Shown here in pieces: positions 34,204 to 44,391 of a DNA stretch of 64,000 nt (positions are counted from its first letter, which is position 1; every line of letters begins with the position of its first letter). Source of the stretch: Siphonodentalium dalli (lineage: Eukaryota > Mollusca > Scaphopoda > Gadilida > Siphonodentaliidae); NCBI GenBank assembly GCA_032622095.1, contig CP136069.1, positions 39,656,194-39,720,193 on the forward strand, read 5' to 3'. Made by a program: the position numbers and the translations under genes. The notes beneath the pieces were generated by a model. That model saw only the letters and a list, made by a program, of their open reading frames with translations, did no database searches and was not told the DNA's origin.

Positions 34204-34543
34204 TTAACCCTTTACCCAACAGAAGGGCCCTGTGCCAATGCATTCTCTTATATATGCAAGTTGACCATAGGTCGCCTCGCATATATAAGAGAATGCATTG
34301 GCTTAACACATTAAAAATTATATTTTTTTAGGCCAATGCATTCTCTTATATATGCGAGGCGACCTATGGTCAACTTGCATATATAAGAGAATGCATTGGC
34401 ACAGGGTATAACTGTAACTATCACAATGTGATCAAGGAGCCGGTTCCAATGATATCCATATTTGTATGGTTCTATTGAGACAGACCGAAGATATTTTAGG
34501 CTGTTGAAGCTTTATTTGGCCGGTTTGTTGGGTAAAGGGTTAA
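34204..34543 (-). mobile_element. TTAA-type MITE family A, copy 4, nested in N
   Basis: Reverse orientation, TTAACCCTTTACCCAACAGA to GTTGGGTAAAGGGTTAA. Both hairpins are intact; the central spacer is shortened. The flanks GTGTTATTTG and CATGTTGCTCAA join to match the uninterrupted family N. Confidence 0.88.
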
Positions 34544-34819
34544 CATGTTGCTCAATGTCATATTGCTGTATTATTACTTGATTGTCACAAAATTTGGCCA
34601 TATTACCACTTGATTTTAGAGTTATCCATCTTCATCCGCAATTTTATCTGAGACTGTCGCTTTGAAGATTTTTTCCAGGCCACAAATAAGTACATATCGC
34701 GAGAAATAACAAATTTCAAAAATTGATATCTGATCACTCTTAGCTTTGATGGGTGTATTCCTCCACTCGAATCAAATATTTTTTACCCCTGAAGCCAAAG
34801 AAATAGTAGTTTGGGAGTG

Positions 34820-35185
34820 TTAACCCTTTACCCAACAAACCGGCCAAAACCGGCCAAATAAAGCTTCAACAGCCTAAAATATCTTTGGTCTGTCTCAATA
34901 GAACCATACAAATATGGATATCATTGGAACCGGCTCCTTGACCACATTGTGATAGTTACAGTTATGCCCTGTGCCAATGCATTCTCTTATATATGCGAGT
35001 CGACCATAGGTCGCCTCGCATATATAAGAGAATGCATTGGCCTAAAAAAAATCTTTTTTTACCATTTTTTTCTTACATTCTTTAACAATTTTATAATTTT
35101 TAATGTGTTAAGCCAATGCATTCTCTTATTGGCATATATAAGAGAATGCATTGGCACAGGGCCGTTCTATTGGGTAAAGGGTTAA
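34820..35185 (+). mobile_element. TTAA-type MITE family A, copy 5, nested in N
   Basis: TTAACCCTTTACCCAACAAA to TTGGGTAAAGGGTTAA. The second hairpin has lost its apical part, leaving TTCTCTTATTGGCATATATA. The empty TTAA site is visible at 49061-49064. Confidence 0.88.
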
Positions 35186-36543
35186 TTCGGATTCTGCATC
35201 TTTAAATGTACTCTTAATTTATATTGTATCCAAGTCTGGAAATAGTGAGTCTGTCATTTGCAGAATGAGGTCCCCAGAGGGTGAATATAGTGACTCTATC
35301 ACACACAGCAGGCTAGCATCACTAAATTCACACACTCTGGGGACCTCATTCTGCTTATGTTTCATCTTCTGGGAGGTATCTATCGTCTCAAATTAACATT
35401 GTTTTTAGTTACTCTTTTCCTTCTGTTCCATTTCTATATCCCCTAATTTGCAGAAGATAAATTGCATAATCGAGGTGACTAAAGGGTGAACAGCACCAAC
35501 TTCAACTGAGGAACTTCAATTTGATCCTAGGTCTCCCATAGCAGTTGATGCCTAAACAGAATGAGGTCCCCGGAAGGTGAATTTGGTGACACTAGCCCAT
35601 CGTGCAGGATATTGTCACTAAATTCACCCTCATAGTCTGGCTGTCGGAGCTGAAATATAGGACCTACCCGGAAAATATTCTTAACAAGCTAAATTTGGTA
35701 TCGTTGGAAAGAGGATACCTTCGTGTATAACATATCAAAAATCCGCTAAAATCCGCTTTGGGGAAAATTTTCTACAGCGCCCTGAATATGGGAGGGGTCT
35801 GACGTACTTTATAAAGGTAATTGTGACCACGGGACTCTGTATATGGGCAAAGTGATACAGATAACAGTTGTTTTCAGTACATATATGTATATATAATGAA
35901 CGATTATATAATTGCCACGCCATCAAATAATATATTTACATAAATATGGACAATGTAAAACGTATTTCTTATATCATGATGAAATTCCGTTTAATTAAAT
36001 GCTATTTAATAGGTTTCATTAAACTACAAAGATTCAGTCTCGAATTTATCATTCTTGCTTGAATGTAACGATACACTGTGGAAAGACGAAGTGATTGGCC
36101 TACGTGTAAACTAACGCTCTTTATTTTAACCATATCGGGAAATAATTCATGTTGAACGCTCTTTAATGGTCCAAGGCGATAAATTCAATGATTTATGTAA
36201 TGATGCAATACAACTATCAAATAGAACGTAGCGATTGTTTCTTCAAGCGTGACAAATAATTTATTAATATAGTTATTTTGATAGGTTTTTGTGTGACATT
36301 GTGCTTATTTTTCGCCTTCTGTTGAAACCTAACGGTGCCAACATACGCAGTAGGCTTATAGCACACTGAAACTGCATTGTTCTTGGTTGAGTTTGTTTAA
36401 TTATCATACTATAGTCTCATTGGTTTGGTCTGGTACGTGTTCGGCGATGGCAGAACCAACCCCGTATGTAGGGGCAAGCAACTTTCAAGAGGACATGGTC
36501 GTCATTTCATAGCATGTGTCAATGTAATCTGGACACTAAGGAC

Positions 36544-37033
36544 AAGCCATTGGTACAAGTTATGGCAAAATGATTGGAGACTTTGATTGATTTCTCTGAT
36601 AAGCGAGGATATCACCACTTATCTGAATATTTGAAGGGGCAACAAATAACCACACCCATTGGTAAGGTCTTGGTCCATAAAGACTGTAGGCGTGATTTCA
36701 CTGATAGGAAACGAACCTCCAGTGTCAATCCTGAGTGTATGGATACGGTTCTGCTCTCTAAGAAAATGAGGTCTAAACAAGACCCATTTAATTTCAAAGA
36801 AGACTGTTTCATATGTGGAAAGGGTGCCATATCAGATCCTCATCATCCCGGTAGAAGGCAAGTGCGAACAGTAACAACTCTCCCTATTAGAGACAGAGTT
36901 TTAGAACATTGCCGAATAAGAGATGATTCGTGGGCATTGAAGGTTCAGAAACGCATTCTAAGTTGCATTGATCTCGTTGCTGCAGAAGCCGTATATCATG
37001 CATCTTGTTTATCCATGTATAGGAGAAATAAAT
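36544..37033 (+). pseudogene. Transposon protein, N-terminal Cys/His region
   Basis: The frame reads KPLVQVMAK, then an in-frame TGA at 36571-36573, then LETLIDFSDKRGYHHLSEYL, VLVHKDCRRDFTDRKR and CFICGKG, ending VYHASCLSMYRR. Paired CxxC and HxxC groups suggest a zinc-binding domain. I recall similar sequences as repeated uncharacterised proteins in cnidarian and mollusc genomes but cannot name the family. No in-frame ATG start is left, so the N-terminus is degraded. Confidence 0.7.
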
Positions 37034-37690
37034 GAGGAACCATCTGAGAGAAAACCACAGGGCAGAACACCAAGTGTCGAAATGCCACGCTCATTTGATT
37101 CGTTGTGTGCATGGCTGGAGTCTGGAGGTGGTACAGAACTGTATACTCTGTCCGAGTTACATAATCGAATGGTAGAGCTAGCAATTGGGTCAATAAAACG
37201 CCTTAAACAGAAATTGGAAGAACGGTATGGGGAGCATATATATTTTGCTGAAGTCGAAGGGCGTAGCAACGTCATTTGCTTCAAAGATATGGCCAAGTAC
37301 TTGACAAATGACAAGTGGTATGCGGATAAGAAAGCTGACATAGAGGAGTAAGCAGACATAATTGTTGTGACCGCTGCGAAGATGATTATGGCAAAGTTGC
37401 GGGAAATGAAATATGATAAGAAAACCTACCCCACCAGCGAGGAGATAGGGAATATTGACAACAGAAATAAATGGATTCCTCGCCATTCACAAATGTTTCT
37501 GGAGATACTTGTTCCATCTGACATGAAACAGAATAGCATTGGTCACATTATCGTGCAATCTGCGAGGTCCCGGTGTGTTATCGCCCCTACACTTTTTGGT
37601 ATTGGGGTTGAAATGGATCACGTGTTCGGGTCAAGGTGGCTTGTTGATGAACTGTCTAAATTGGAGTTTTCAATTACTTACGAGAAGTAA
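37034..37690 (+). pseudogene. Transposon protein, second region
   Basis: After a frameshift near 37033 the frame reads PRSFDSLCAWLESGGGTELY, LEERYGEHIYFAE and FKDMAKYLTNDKWY. An in-frame TAA follows at 37349-37351, then VTAAKMIMAKLREMKYDKK and GIGVEMDHVFGSRWLVDEL. It looks helical and charged, possibly a DNA-binding or linker part. It ends with a frameshift near 37690, after which SRYKQSVIQ continues in another frame. Confidence 0.65.
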
Positions 37691-38660
37691 GCAGGTACAA
37701 GCAATCAGTGATCCAGGTTGAAAGTATTGAGAGTACACTAGTGGAGTATTTTCCAGGTACCTTTACTCAGTGGGTAGCAGATAACGTCGACCACAACATC
37801 GCTACTATTGATGGTAAAGGTTCATTTCATGGTATGGGTATAATCGCAGTATCAACTCTGAAGGATGATACCCTGCTTACACTTACATCAAAAGTGATCA
37901 CTCGTCACAAACGTGTTGTGGTTGAAGAACTAATCGAAGACGAGGGTGTGCCTATCATACACTATTTGAAACCTACAAATCTGGGATTATCCACAATAAA
38001 GTACCGACCCATGCTTGAGTTACAAAACCCATACACACTGCCTCCAGGTTTGAACACTGATTTGTTATGGCATTGCGGTTGGCTTTCAAATCGAGCAATG
38101 AAGCATAGACCGAACTGGTCTGGATTCATGGAACACATCTTTTCTTCAAATCGCTCAGAACCTTCAGCCAAGTCAGAAGTTCTTTTTCTACCGATAATAG
38201 ACCTCAACCCATCAGATGAGTCTTGTTTATTTTCTACTTTGATGTATATTCAGAATCATGCGACACGGTTGGGAATTGTGACTCCATGCTTGACGTTTGA
38301 CCAGCCACTTTGGCTCAAAGCGATTGAGATAATTTAAGCCAAGTCACTTGGAATAGTTTGTAGACTCGGCGGCTTCCATCTGATGATGAGTTTCATGGGT
38401 AGCATTGGTACCATGATGAATGGTCGGGGTTAGATGAGGCTCTTGAAAACGCTTATGGCTCAAACGTAGTTGCCACAATGCTTTCCGGAGGTAATTTCCT
38501 TGTGGACGGAGCCCTTACTAACAAGCTGTTGGGTGAATTGATCTCTGAGGATTCAAATGAAATTTCCAAGTTGACAGCCTTCGACATCAAATGTCGAAGA
38601 ATCGGCAATCGAAAGAATCACTTCAACTGGTACTGCCAGTTTCGAAGGGGAGAAGCTTAG
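37691..38660 (+). pseudogene. Transposon protein, putative catalytic core
   Basis: The main motifs are FTQWVADNVDHNIATIDGKG, FHGMGIIAVS, LTFDQPLWLKAIEII and, after a TAA at 38335-38337, RLGGFHLMMSFMGSIGTMMN. A frameshift near 38430 leads to LDEALENAYGSNVVATMLSG. The spaced aspartates in DNVDHN and FDQPLW could belong to an RNase H-like transposase fold. That is inference; I cannot place a third acidic residue with certainty. Confidence 0.55.
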
Positions 38661-39228
38661 TCAGGCTGAAGTGAAAGCGATAAATGAGCTGTATGAAAAA
38701 GTGTTTGATGGGACCATTCAAGTTTCGGCTGTTTCCGATTCAATAGAACTGCTCAAATTGAACGAACTTATGTTATATTACAAGACATACATTGGCGAGA
38801 AACCCAGAACATCCAAACTTTGGTTACAGTATATGGATTATATAGAAATGTTGAAAGATTTTATTCAAGCTGAGAGAACAGGAGATTGGAATCTCCATTT
38901 AGTAGTTGTTGGAAACATGTTGAATTTGTTTGCCGCCACTGGGCACGTGCACTATGCGAAGAGCTGTCGCTTGTATTTGCAAATGATGCTTGACCTACCC
39001 AAGAAATGTCCGTGGTTATACAAATGTTTTATAGAGGATGGTGTTCATACTATTCGAAGAAGCAGTAGGTTTTGGGCAGGTCTGTCAAGTGACCTAGTTA
39101 TTGAGCAAGTCTTGATGCGTTCCATCAAAAGTCGGGGTGGCTTTACGCGAGGAAGGGGAATAACTGAATCGGTACGCCAGCAATGGGTTTATAGCATGCA
39201 CAGGTGTCCCAAATACACGGCGCAATGA
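38661..39228 (+). pseudogene. Transposon protein, conserved helical region
   Basis: Entered by a frameshift near 38655 (KLSQAEVKAINELYEKVFDG). The frame carries LWLQYMDYIEMLKDFIQAER, TGDWNLHLVVVGNMLNLFAA, TGHVHYAKSCRLYLQMM and SRFWAGLSSDLVIEQVLMRS, then KSRGGFTRGRG. The order and spacing match the repeated protein family mentioned for the N-terminus. A further frameshift lies near 39205-39228. Confidence 0.65.
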
Positions 39229-40128
39229 CAGACTTGACAAACACAAAACACAAGACCAGTGAACAACATGTTGACCTTAGCATATCTAGGGGCAGACGTG
39301 ACGAATCTGATGTATGCAGTATCCAGGAATGGTTCGATGGGCATGCGCCGTTTGACCCAAATGACTCACGGCTCATTTCCCTTTCATCTGGTTTGATTGC
39401 AGGTCCATATGACAAAATTAATTGCGACTAGACAGAGTTGGTTGGCTCACAAATTCAAGTTAGATAACGTCGTTGTTGCCGATGCGTCTATAAGGAGAAA
39501 AGAGCCGATTCGGACGCTCAGTTATTTAACACCTGGAATTAAAATCGAAAACAACCGAGTCGATATTAATCCTACTGTTTTGTTATCACGACTAATAGCT
39601 ATTGCTCAACGAAAAGAAGACATCGACATATACTTCAAATATGAACTGACAGTGGTACCAACATCTCTGTTCAAGGAACATACTCTACGAAAACCAACCA
39701 AGGCACAATTGGCAAATGCATTGACTGAAGGTGTCGAGGTAATACAATCGCCTAAGGAAGCAGTTATTGTCATCGATGGTGGCGCTCTCCTCCACCGAGT
39801 TAAATGGTCAAAGAAATGCAACTACAAACAAGTGGTTGAACATTATGTAAGATATGTTAAGAACAAGTATGGTGTTTGCTCAATTGTTTTCAATGGCTAT
39901 GGGCAAGGACCATCGATTAAGGATCATGAACAACAGCGAAGAGTGGGCAAAACCTGTGCTGATGTCCATCTGACCGATATTATGCAGGTTCACAACAATA
40001 AAGAAGTGTTTCTTTCGAACGAAACGAACAAGCAGCAGTTTATACATCTACTGAACAAGGCGCTACGGGACGCTCATCACACAGTCCATAGAATCAGCAT
40101 CAAAATCACAGGTAGTTGTTGTTGCTGA
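39204..40128 (+). pseudogene. Transposon protein, PIN/FEN1-like nuclease region
   Basis: First frame (39204-39431): MTDLTNTKHKTSEQHVDL and LISLSSGLIAG. Second frame (39397-40128): LDNVVVADASIRRKEPI, PTVLLSRLIAIAQRKED and FKYELTVVPTSLFKEHTLRK. It then reads AVIVIDGGALLHRVKW and VCSIVFNGYGQGPSIKDHEQ. A hydrophobic strand plus D (VIVIDGG) and a later IVF-x-GY strand resemble PIN/FEN1-type nucleases, where the second site is usually VFDG; here it is VFNG. The frame ends at TGA at 40126-40128, before the expected C-terminal half, so a deletion has probably removed the rest of this domain. Confidence 0.6.
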
Positions 40129-40173
40129 TGACATTGGGGATGGCAACTGCAGGGGTCAATACTTATCCCAACA

Positions 40174-40374
40174 ATGACTGACCTAGAACCAGCGCCAGAA
40201 AATCTTCTTAAATTCATTCGATGCAATTGTAAAATGTTGTCAAGAAATCCTTGTGGCACAAATCAATGTTCCTGTCGGAAAAATGGACTTAAGTGTGTCA
40301 CTGCCTGTGGGGATTGTCGTGGGGAGATTTGCACGAATTTTGAGCAAACGGTTGTTGATCAGGAACTGGATTGA
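40174..40374 (+). pseudogene. Transposon protein, tesmin/TSO1-like CXC tail
   Basis: It encodes IRCNCKMLSRNPCGTNQCSC, then RKNGLKCVTACGDCRGEICT followed by N. The nine cysteines in the order CxC, C, CxC, C, C, C, C-x-N follow the CXC (CRC) DNA-binding domain of tesmin/TSO1 proteins, with slightly different spacing. It is the natural C-terminus of the transposon protein and ends with a stop shortly after. Confidence 0.7.
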
Positions 40375-40855
40375 ATGTGCCTCAATAGATTTATATTTCG
40401 TTCGGTGGGAGATTCAAAGTCAATAGATTCATAATATGGAAAGTTACGGGGAAAATATTAGAAAAACACATATTTTCCAGTTTTGACTGATATTTTGGCC
40501 GCCATGTTTAGGTCTTTTACTCGAAAACAACATAGTTTGCCCTGGAAATATATTATATACACTACAAAAGAAATGTTGGTTATAACACGGGTTGATAGTT
40601 TTAGTATGTGTGTCAAACAATAGAATTCTCGAAATTTTCAACTTTCAAGCGGCCATGTTGGACGCCATCTTCAATAATAAAAAAAATCCCCAAAGCGGAT
40701 TTTAGCGGATTTTGGATATGTTCACCAGGGGGCTATTCTGCTTCGAATGACACCAAATTCAGCTTGTTAAGAATTTTTTCCGGGTTCAACCCTTCAACAG
40801 CCAGACTATCAGGCGATCTCATTCTGCAAATGACAGACACCCTATTTCCAGGCTT

Positions 40856-41290
40856 TATCGTATCCCACAGCTATCCACCTATTAAACTCACCATAGAAAC
40901 ATTTAGTATAGTTTAAATTATACTAGTGACTAATATCTCATATTAGCAATTCTTATTTGTATTGTAGTAACTCACACTTACTCACCGTATCTCACTACTC
41001 CTATTGTCTTCCTGAAGCTCTGCTATAAACATTAGCTTTATATTTGCCTTCTATTTATTTTGTTAGTACCTTCCATAAAAACTCATGCAAATATAACACT
41101 CAATATTGTTGATGGATTCACAGGGCATGTGTTACGGGCCTCACGATGTCCCAGGGAGAATGAATTCTCTCTCATATACAAGTATGGATATGTCCCAACA
41201 GCATATTTAAAGAATATTTACTGATTATAATGTTGTTTTTACTCACTACATAGATTTTATAAATGGCCGATTGTGTTGCATAATACTTAT
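40856..41290. other. Intron, no recognised feature
   Basis: AT-rich sequence between the family H end and the next MITE. Confidence 0.35.
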
Positions 41291-41576
41291 TTAACCCTTT
41301 ACAACCGGCCAAATAAAGCTTCAACAGCCTAAAATATCTTCGGTCTGTCTCAATAGAACCATACACATATGGATATCATTGGAACCGGCTCCTTGACCAC
41401 ATTGTGATAGTTACAGTTATGCCCTGTGCCAATGCATTCTCTTATATATGCGAGTCGACCATAGGTCGCCTCGCATATATAAGAGAATGCATTGGCCTAA
41501 AAAAAATGTGTTAAGCCAATGCATTCTCTTATATATGCGAGGCGACCTAGGGCCCTTCTGTTGGGTAAAGGGTTAA
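41291..41576 (+). mobile_element. TTAA-type MITE family A, copy 6 (deleted)
   Basis: TTAACCCTTTACAACCGGCC to GTTGGGTAAAGGGTTAA. It lost 17 bases near the left end, most of the spacer and the distal half of the second hairpin. The first hairpin is complete. Confidence 0.82.
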
Positions 41577-41728
41577 TCATAAAAGGGTGATGTTGGGGTG
41601 TAAATTGAACATCAGCCATTGTCATTTATTACATATCTATCAACGTAATTCTCCCAAACAACCAAACAGGCAGAAGTGGCTTCTCTCGAATTGAAACCTC
41701 TAGGTGGGTCCCTGATAGGAACAAGACC

Positions 41729-41931
41729 TACAGTAATGCCCTAATTAATCGACTCCATAACCACAGCAGAATTATGGGTAATTTTTCAGGATTTAGTCTG
41801 AATTATGGCTTGTTGCCATTCATTGAGAGCTTTCCAATGAATGGCAACAAGCCATATTTCCGACTAAATCCTGAAAAATTACCCATAATTCTGCTGTGGT
41901 TATGGAGTCAATTAATTAGGGCATTACTGTA
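41729..41931. mobile_element. Family G MITE, copy 3 (near complete)
   Basis: A 203-bp palindrome with TACAGTAATGCCCTAATTAA and ATTAGGGCATTACTGTA ends. Inner arms are GGATTTAGTC and GGCTTGTTGCCATTCATTG with its inverse. Confidence 0.85.
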
Positions 41932-42017
41932 ATTGGATTTGATAGACGACTGTTTACTGAGAATTTTCAATATCTCCGTCAAAAGATATCTTGGACACTG
42001 AATGAACTAATGTTAGT

Positions 42018-42036
42018 GGGGGGGGGGGGGGGGGGG
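42018..42036 (+). repeat. Poly(G) tract of 19
   Basis: An unbroken G run about 27 bases upstream of window exon 14. Confidence 0.9.
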
Positions 42037-42063
42037 TGGAGTAATAACCGTGTTTTCTCATAG

Positions 42064-42156
42064 GTTTGCTATGGTCCCCGCTCTCGTGTCATGTGTGCCT
42101 GGTCAACATCTCCTGGATGTCGTTCCAGTGCTGCTTCATCCTCAGAATTGGAGGGG
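42064..42156 (+). CDS. SNX17: SNX17 window exon 14: linker, serine-rich
   Basis: This exon has 31 codons in phase 0, between TTCTCATAG and GTAGGT. It encodes VCYGPRSRVMCAWSTSP, then GCRSSAASSSELEG. I cannot align it to vertebrate SNX17. Its support is an open frame of the right phase, AG/GT borders, unique non-repeat sequence, and its position between confirmed exons. It is phase 0 on both sides, so skipping it would keep frame. A 19-base G run lies about 27 bases upstream of the exon, and inverted-repeat arms flank it. Confidence 0.6.
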
Positions 42157-43043
42157 GTAGGTCTCTTTATCCTATTATGGCCATGCATGAATGAGTTACA
42201 GGTATCTCCGTTGCCTATGAACAATATTTATCCTAGACACCTTCACTCTGAACATTAGGGCACATGAAGTACATGTTGTTTCCTTTTCGGAGGCTCAGTT
42301 GCTTTTGGAGTTATCTGAGCTACTGCATATGGGACACAAGGGTCTATCTTTACACACGTCTACCAAGAAAACTTTTAGTTACAGGATGTAAATCTTTTCC
42401 GCTTCAGCAGGTGGGTTTCATAGGCCTAGTCTGATTATCTGCCTCGTGGCCTCCTCCTAATCAAGAATTCTAATTATAACCATCAGTTCATCCAAGATAT
42501 CTTTGACGGAGATATAATATTTTTTTACCCAAAATAGTATCTTGGACACTGAACTCATAGGGCCCTCCCAGTTGGGATCAACATTACCGCCCCGCGCACT
42601 CGGTCAATTGCATCCAACACACAGATGGGAGAAATTAAAAAGACCGCAGACTCACCTGGCATTGCTTTTATAATGAAAGGACTGTCAAGAAGTATATATT
42701 TACACACTAAGTGTTGTCATCACTAAATCCAGCATTCTGATTGGTCGGCGCCCACGTGGCTAGTTGCAGTTATTTCTCGGTGAATGCGTAACGCCTAATA
42801 ACACCAAGCTAATAACACCATCGATACGTCATTAGGTTTGGAAAGACAAACGCGTAATGCTTTGGGCGCATTTTGACTCTCGCAGGATTGACTTAATACA
42901 TAATCGGGTTTCAACATGAAGAGAAATTGTTCCTATTAACTTTTGCCAAGGGTGCTATTGGGTATTTTGGGCTGATCATGTCACGATACACTTTTCGATT
43001 TAAATATATTTACAAAAGTGGCTTTATCGCTAAATGTATATAA

Positions 43044-43208
43044 ATATAAGGATTAACTGTCATGTGGACTATTTTTATGGAGATGTAACGGTGAGGTAAG
43101 TGAACATAACTTGTATGTAAAACCCTTCGGGTTTTACACAAGTTATGTCCACTTACCTCACCGTTACATCTCCATAAAAACAGTCCACATGACAGTTAAT
43201 CCTTATAT
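43044..43208. repeat. Near-perfect 165-base hairpin
   Basis: ATATAAGGATTAACTGTCAT at the left is inverted at the right as ATGACAGTTAATCCTTATAT. The arms run through GAGATGTAACGGTGAGGTAA to the apex AAAACCCTTCGGGTTTT. Only a few mismatches are seen. This is a probable foldback MITE or a recent palindrome. Confidence 0.8.
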
Positions 43209-43729
43209 AACCTTTAGTTCATTCAGTGTCCAAGATACTTATTAGGAGATACATATTTTGTGTAAACAAAAATATTATTTACGTCTATGGAAATTGACAG
43301 ATAAGCCGGAAATGTATCTGACCAGTCTTGGCTATTTTAGTAAACATTGTCGTTGCTTCAGATCAGGTATGATTGAAAAGATTAATTATGCCATACATGG
43401 TCAGCACATTTACACAATGATGCAAACACGAGGCCTAATGTATGACATATTCAGCGATAATCAATCAACTTTATGTTTTGACACTGACGGCACAAAAATC
43501 TCGTAAAACGTGGCAATCATGACGCCATCTGCATCAGCTTTTATGTTCTTTGTAAAATACTAACATGGTTTAAATAAAGAAACGGTTGAGAATGTTGTTT
43601 CTTCTTTCAAATTATAAAAAACCTCTAAAAGGAAAATGTTTAACATAACTGTGCTTTCAAAATACAAAGTATTGCTATTGGAGAATTATTTATAGTGAAA
43701 ATAAGAATAAAGTCATTCTATTTTCCCAG
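43209..43729. other. Intron before exon 15
   Basis: It contains an open frame at 43258-43506 with no recognisable homology. No repeat is evident. Confidence 0.35.
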
Positions 43730-43858
43730 GTTCTTCTCAGTGATGATGACATTATAGACGTTTATAATTTCTCACATCTACCCACTGTGAAGACCATACA
43801 TCCCTTTAAAAGGGTACTGACAAATCGCACTACTTCAGATGAGAATGCACTTAAGATG
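43730..43858 (+). CDS. SNX17: SNX17 window exon 15: linker
   Basis: This exon has 43 codons in phase 0, between TTTTCCCAG and GTATTA. It encodes VLLSDDDIIDVYNFSHLP, then TVKTIHPFKRVLTNRTT and SDENALKM. It sits in the variable region before the tail. The strong polypyrimidine acceptor and the phase support it; homology does not decide. Confidence 0.65.
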
Positions 43859-44062
43859 GTATTATGAACGATTAAGGTTACCCATGACAGCTTAGCTTTA
43901 GCAACAATGGAAACATTGAAGTTTCATATTTTTCCTCGTCAAAGGGTTGTTTTATGCTGTAGACAAATTAAAAATAGACCATTTCAGTATTTACTTTTAG
44001 TATTAAGTGGGGGAATGAATTGAGGAACTAAAGGATTAAATAACTTTCTCTTAATCTTGCAG

Positions 44063-44113
44063 GATGAACAGAGTACACTTGATAAAGCCAAAGATTCCGT
44101 CAAGAAAATATCA
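44063..44113 (+). CDS. SNX17: SNX17 window exon 16: linker
   Basis: This exon has 17 codons in phase 0, between TAATCTTGCAG and GTAAGT. It encodes DEQSTLDKAKDSVKKIS, a charged segment comparable in place to the serine/lysine linker before the SNX17 tail. The borders are clear; there is no diagnostic motif. Confidence 0.65.
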
Positions 44114-44391
44114 GTAAGTAATATCTTAACGTGTTTCTCATCAAACAGGGCGAAACTCATGTAAGATAGACTGTTACTGATCCAAGTTACTTTAAAGATA
44201 GTATTCTTTTTTTCGTTTCCCAAGCTGTACCAGCACCATATCGTAAAGAACTGCTTTTGGTAATTAATAAGTAGGAATAAATCTTTCATAATAAATTTGT
44301 ATTTAATTCAATAACCATCTTATTACACATTCCACAGGAATTTGCCTTTTTGTGATAAATTGATCTTTTTATTATAGCTTTATTTGTTCTT

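Larger units (their letters stand above)
34042..35205 (+). mobile_element. Family N, copy 2, carrying two family A insertions
   Basis: It starts TTAAAGGCATTCAATCTGAT and ends GATTCTGCATCTTTAA. Family A elements at 34204-34543 and 34820-35185 interrupt it. Removing them with one TTAA each restores alignment to family N at 25500-25900 and 48627-49084. Confidence 0.8.
35633..40808 (+). mobile_element. 5.2-kb TIR DNA transposon, superfamily unassigned
   Basis: The left terminus TAGTCTGGCTGT is inverted at the right as ACAGCCAGACTA. The inverted repeats extend about 130 bp with mismatches, including CCGGAAAATATTCTTAACAA and ATCCGCTAAAATCCGCTTTG. TCA flanks both ends (35630-35632 and 40809-40811). 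Joining the flanks over one TCA gives CCCTCAGGCGATCTC, which aligns to CCCTCTGGAGATCTC in the intact family H copy at 46090-46112, so the boundaries are well supported. It carries one long plus-strand coding region, now broken (36544-40374). A 3-bp duplication occurs in PIF/Harbinger and CACTA elements, but neither the termini nor the protein look like those. Confidence 0.85.
35231..40855 (+). mobile_element. Family H, copy c, interrupted by a 5.2-kb transposon
   Basis: The left part is 35231-35632 (two-hairpin organisation, GAATGAGGTCCCCAGAGGGT arms). The right part is 40809-40855 (GGCGATCTCATTCTGCAAAT to TTTCCAGGCTT). The uninterrupted order is seen at 45731-46139. Confidence 0.75.
41962..42522. 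repeat. Inverted arms flanking SNX17 window exon 14
   Basis: Left: ATATCTCCGTCAAAAGATAT and CTTGGACACTGAATGAACTA. Right: CAGTTCATCCAAGATATCTT and TGACGGAGATATAATA (42483-42522). A further GTTCATTCAGTGTCCAAGAT is at 43219, and TATCTTGGACACTGAACTCA at 42540. The pre-mRNA could fold with the exon in the loop. Confidence 0.6.

Noticed and set aside
36447-36513. Short ATG frame before the transposon gene as its true start
   Set aside because: It ends at a stop after about 21 codons, and its frame does not join the conserved KPLVQVMAK segment without a shift.
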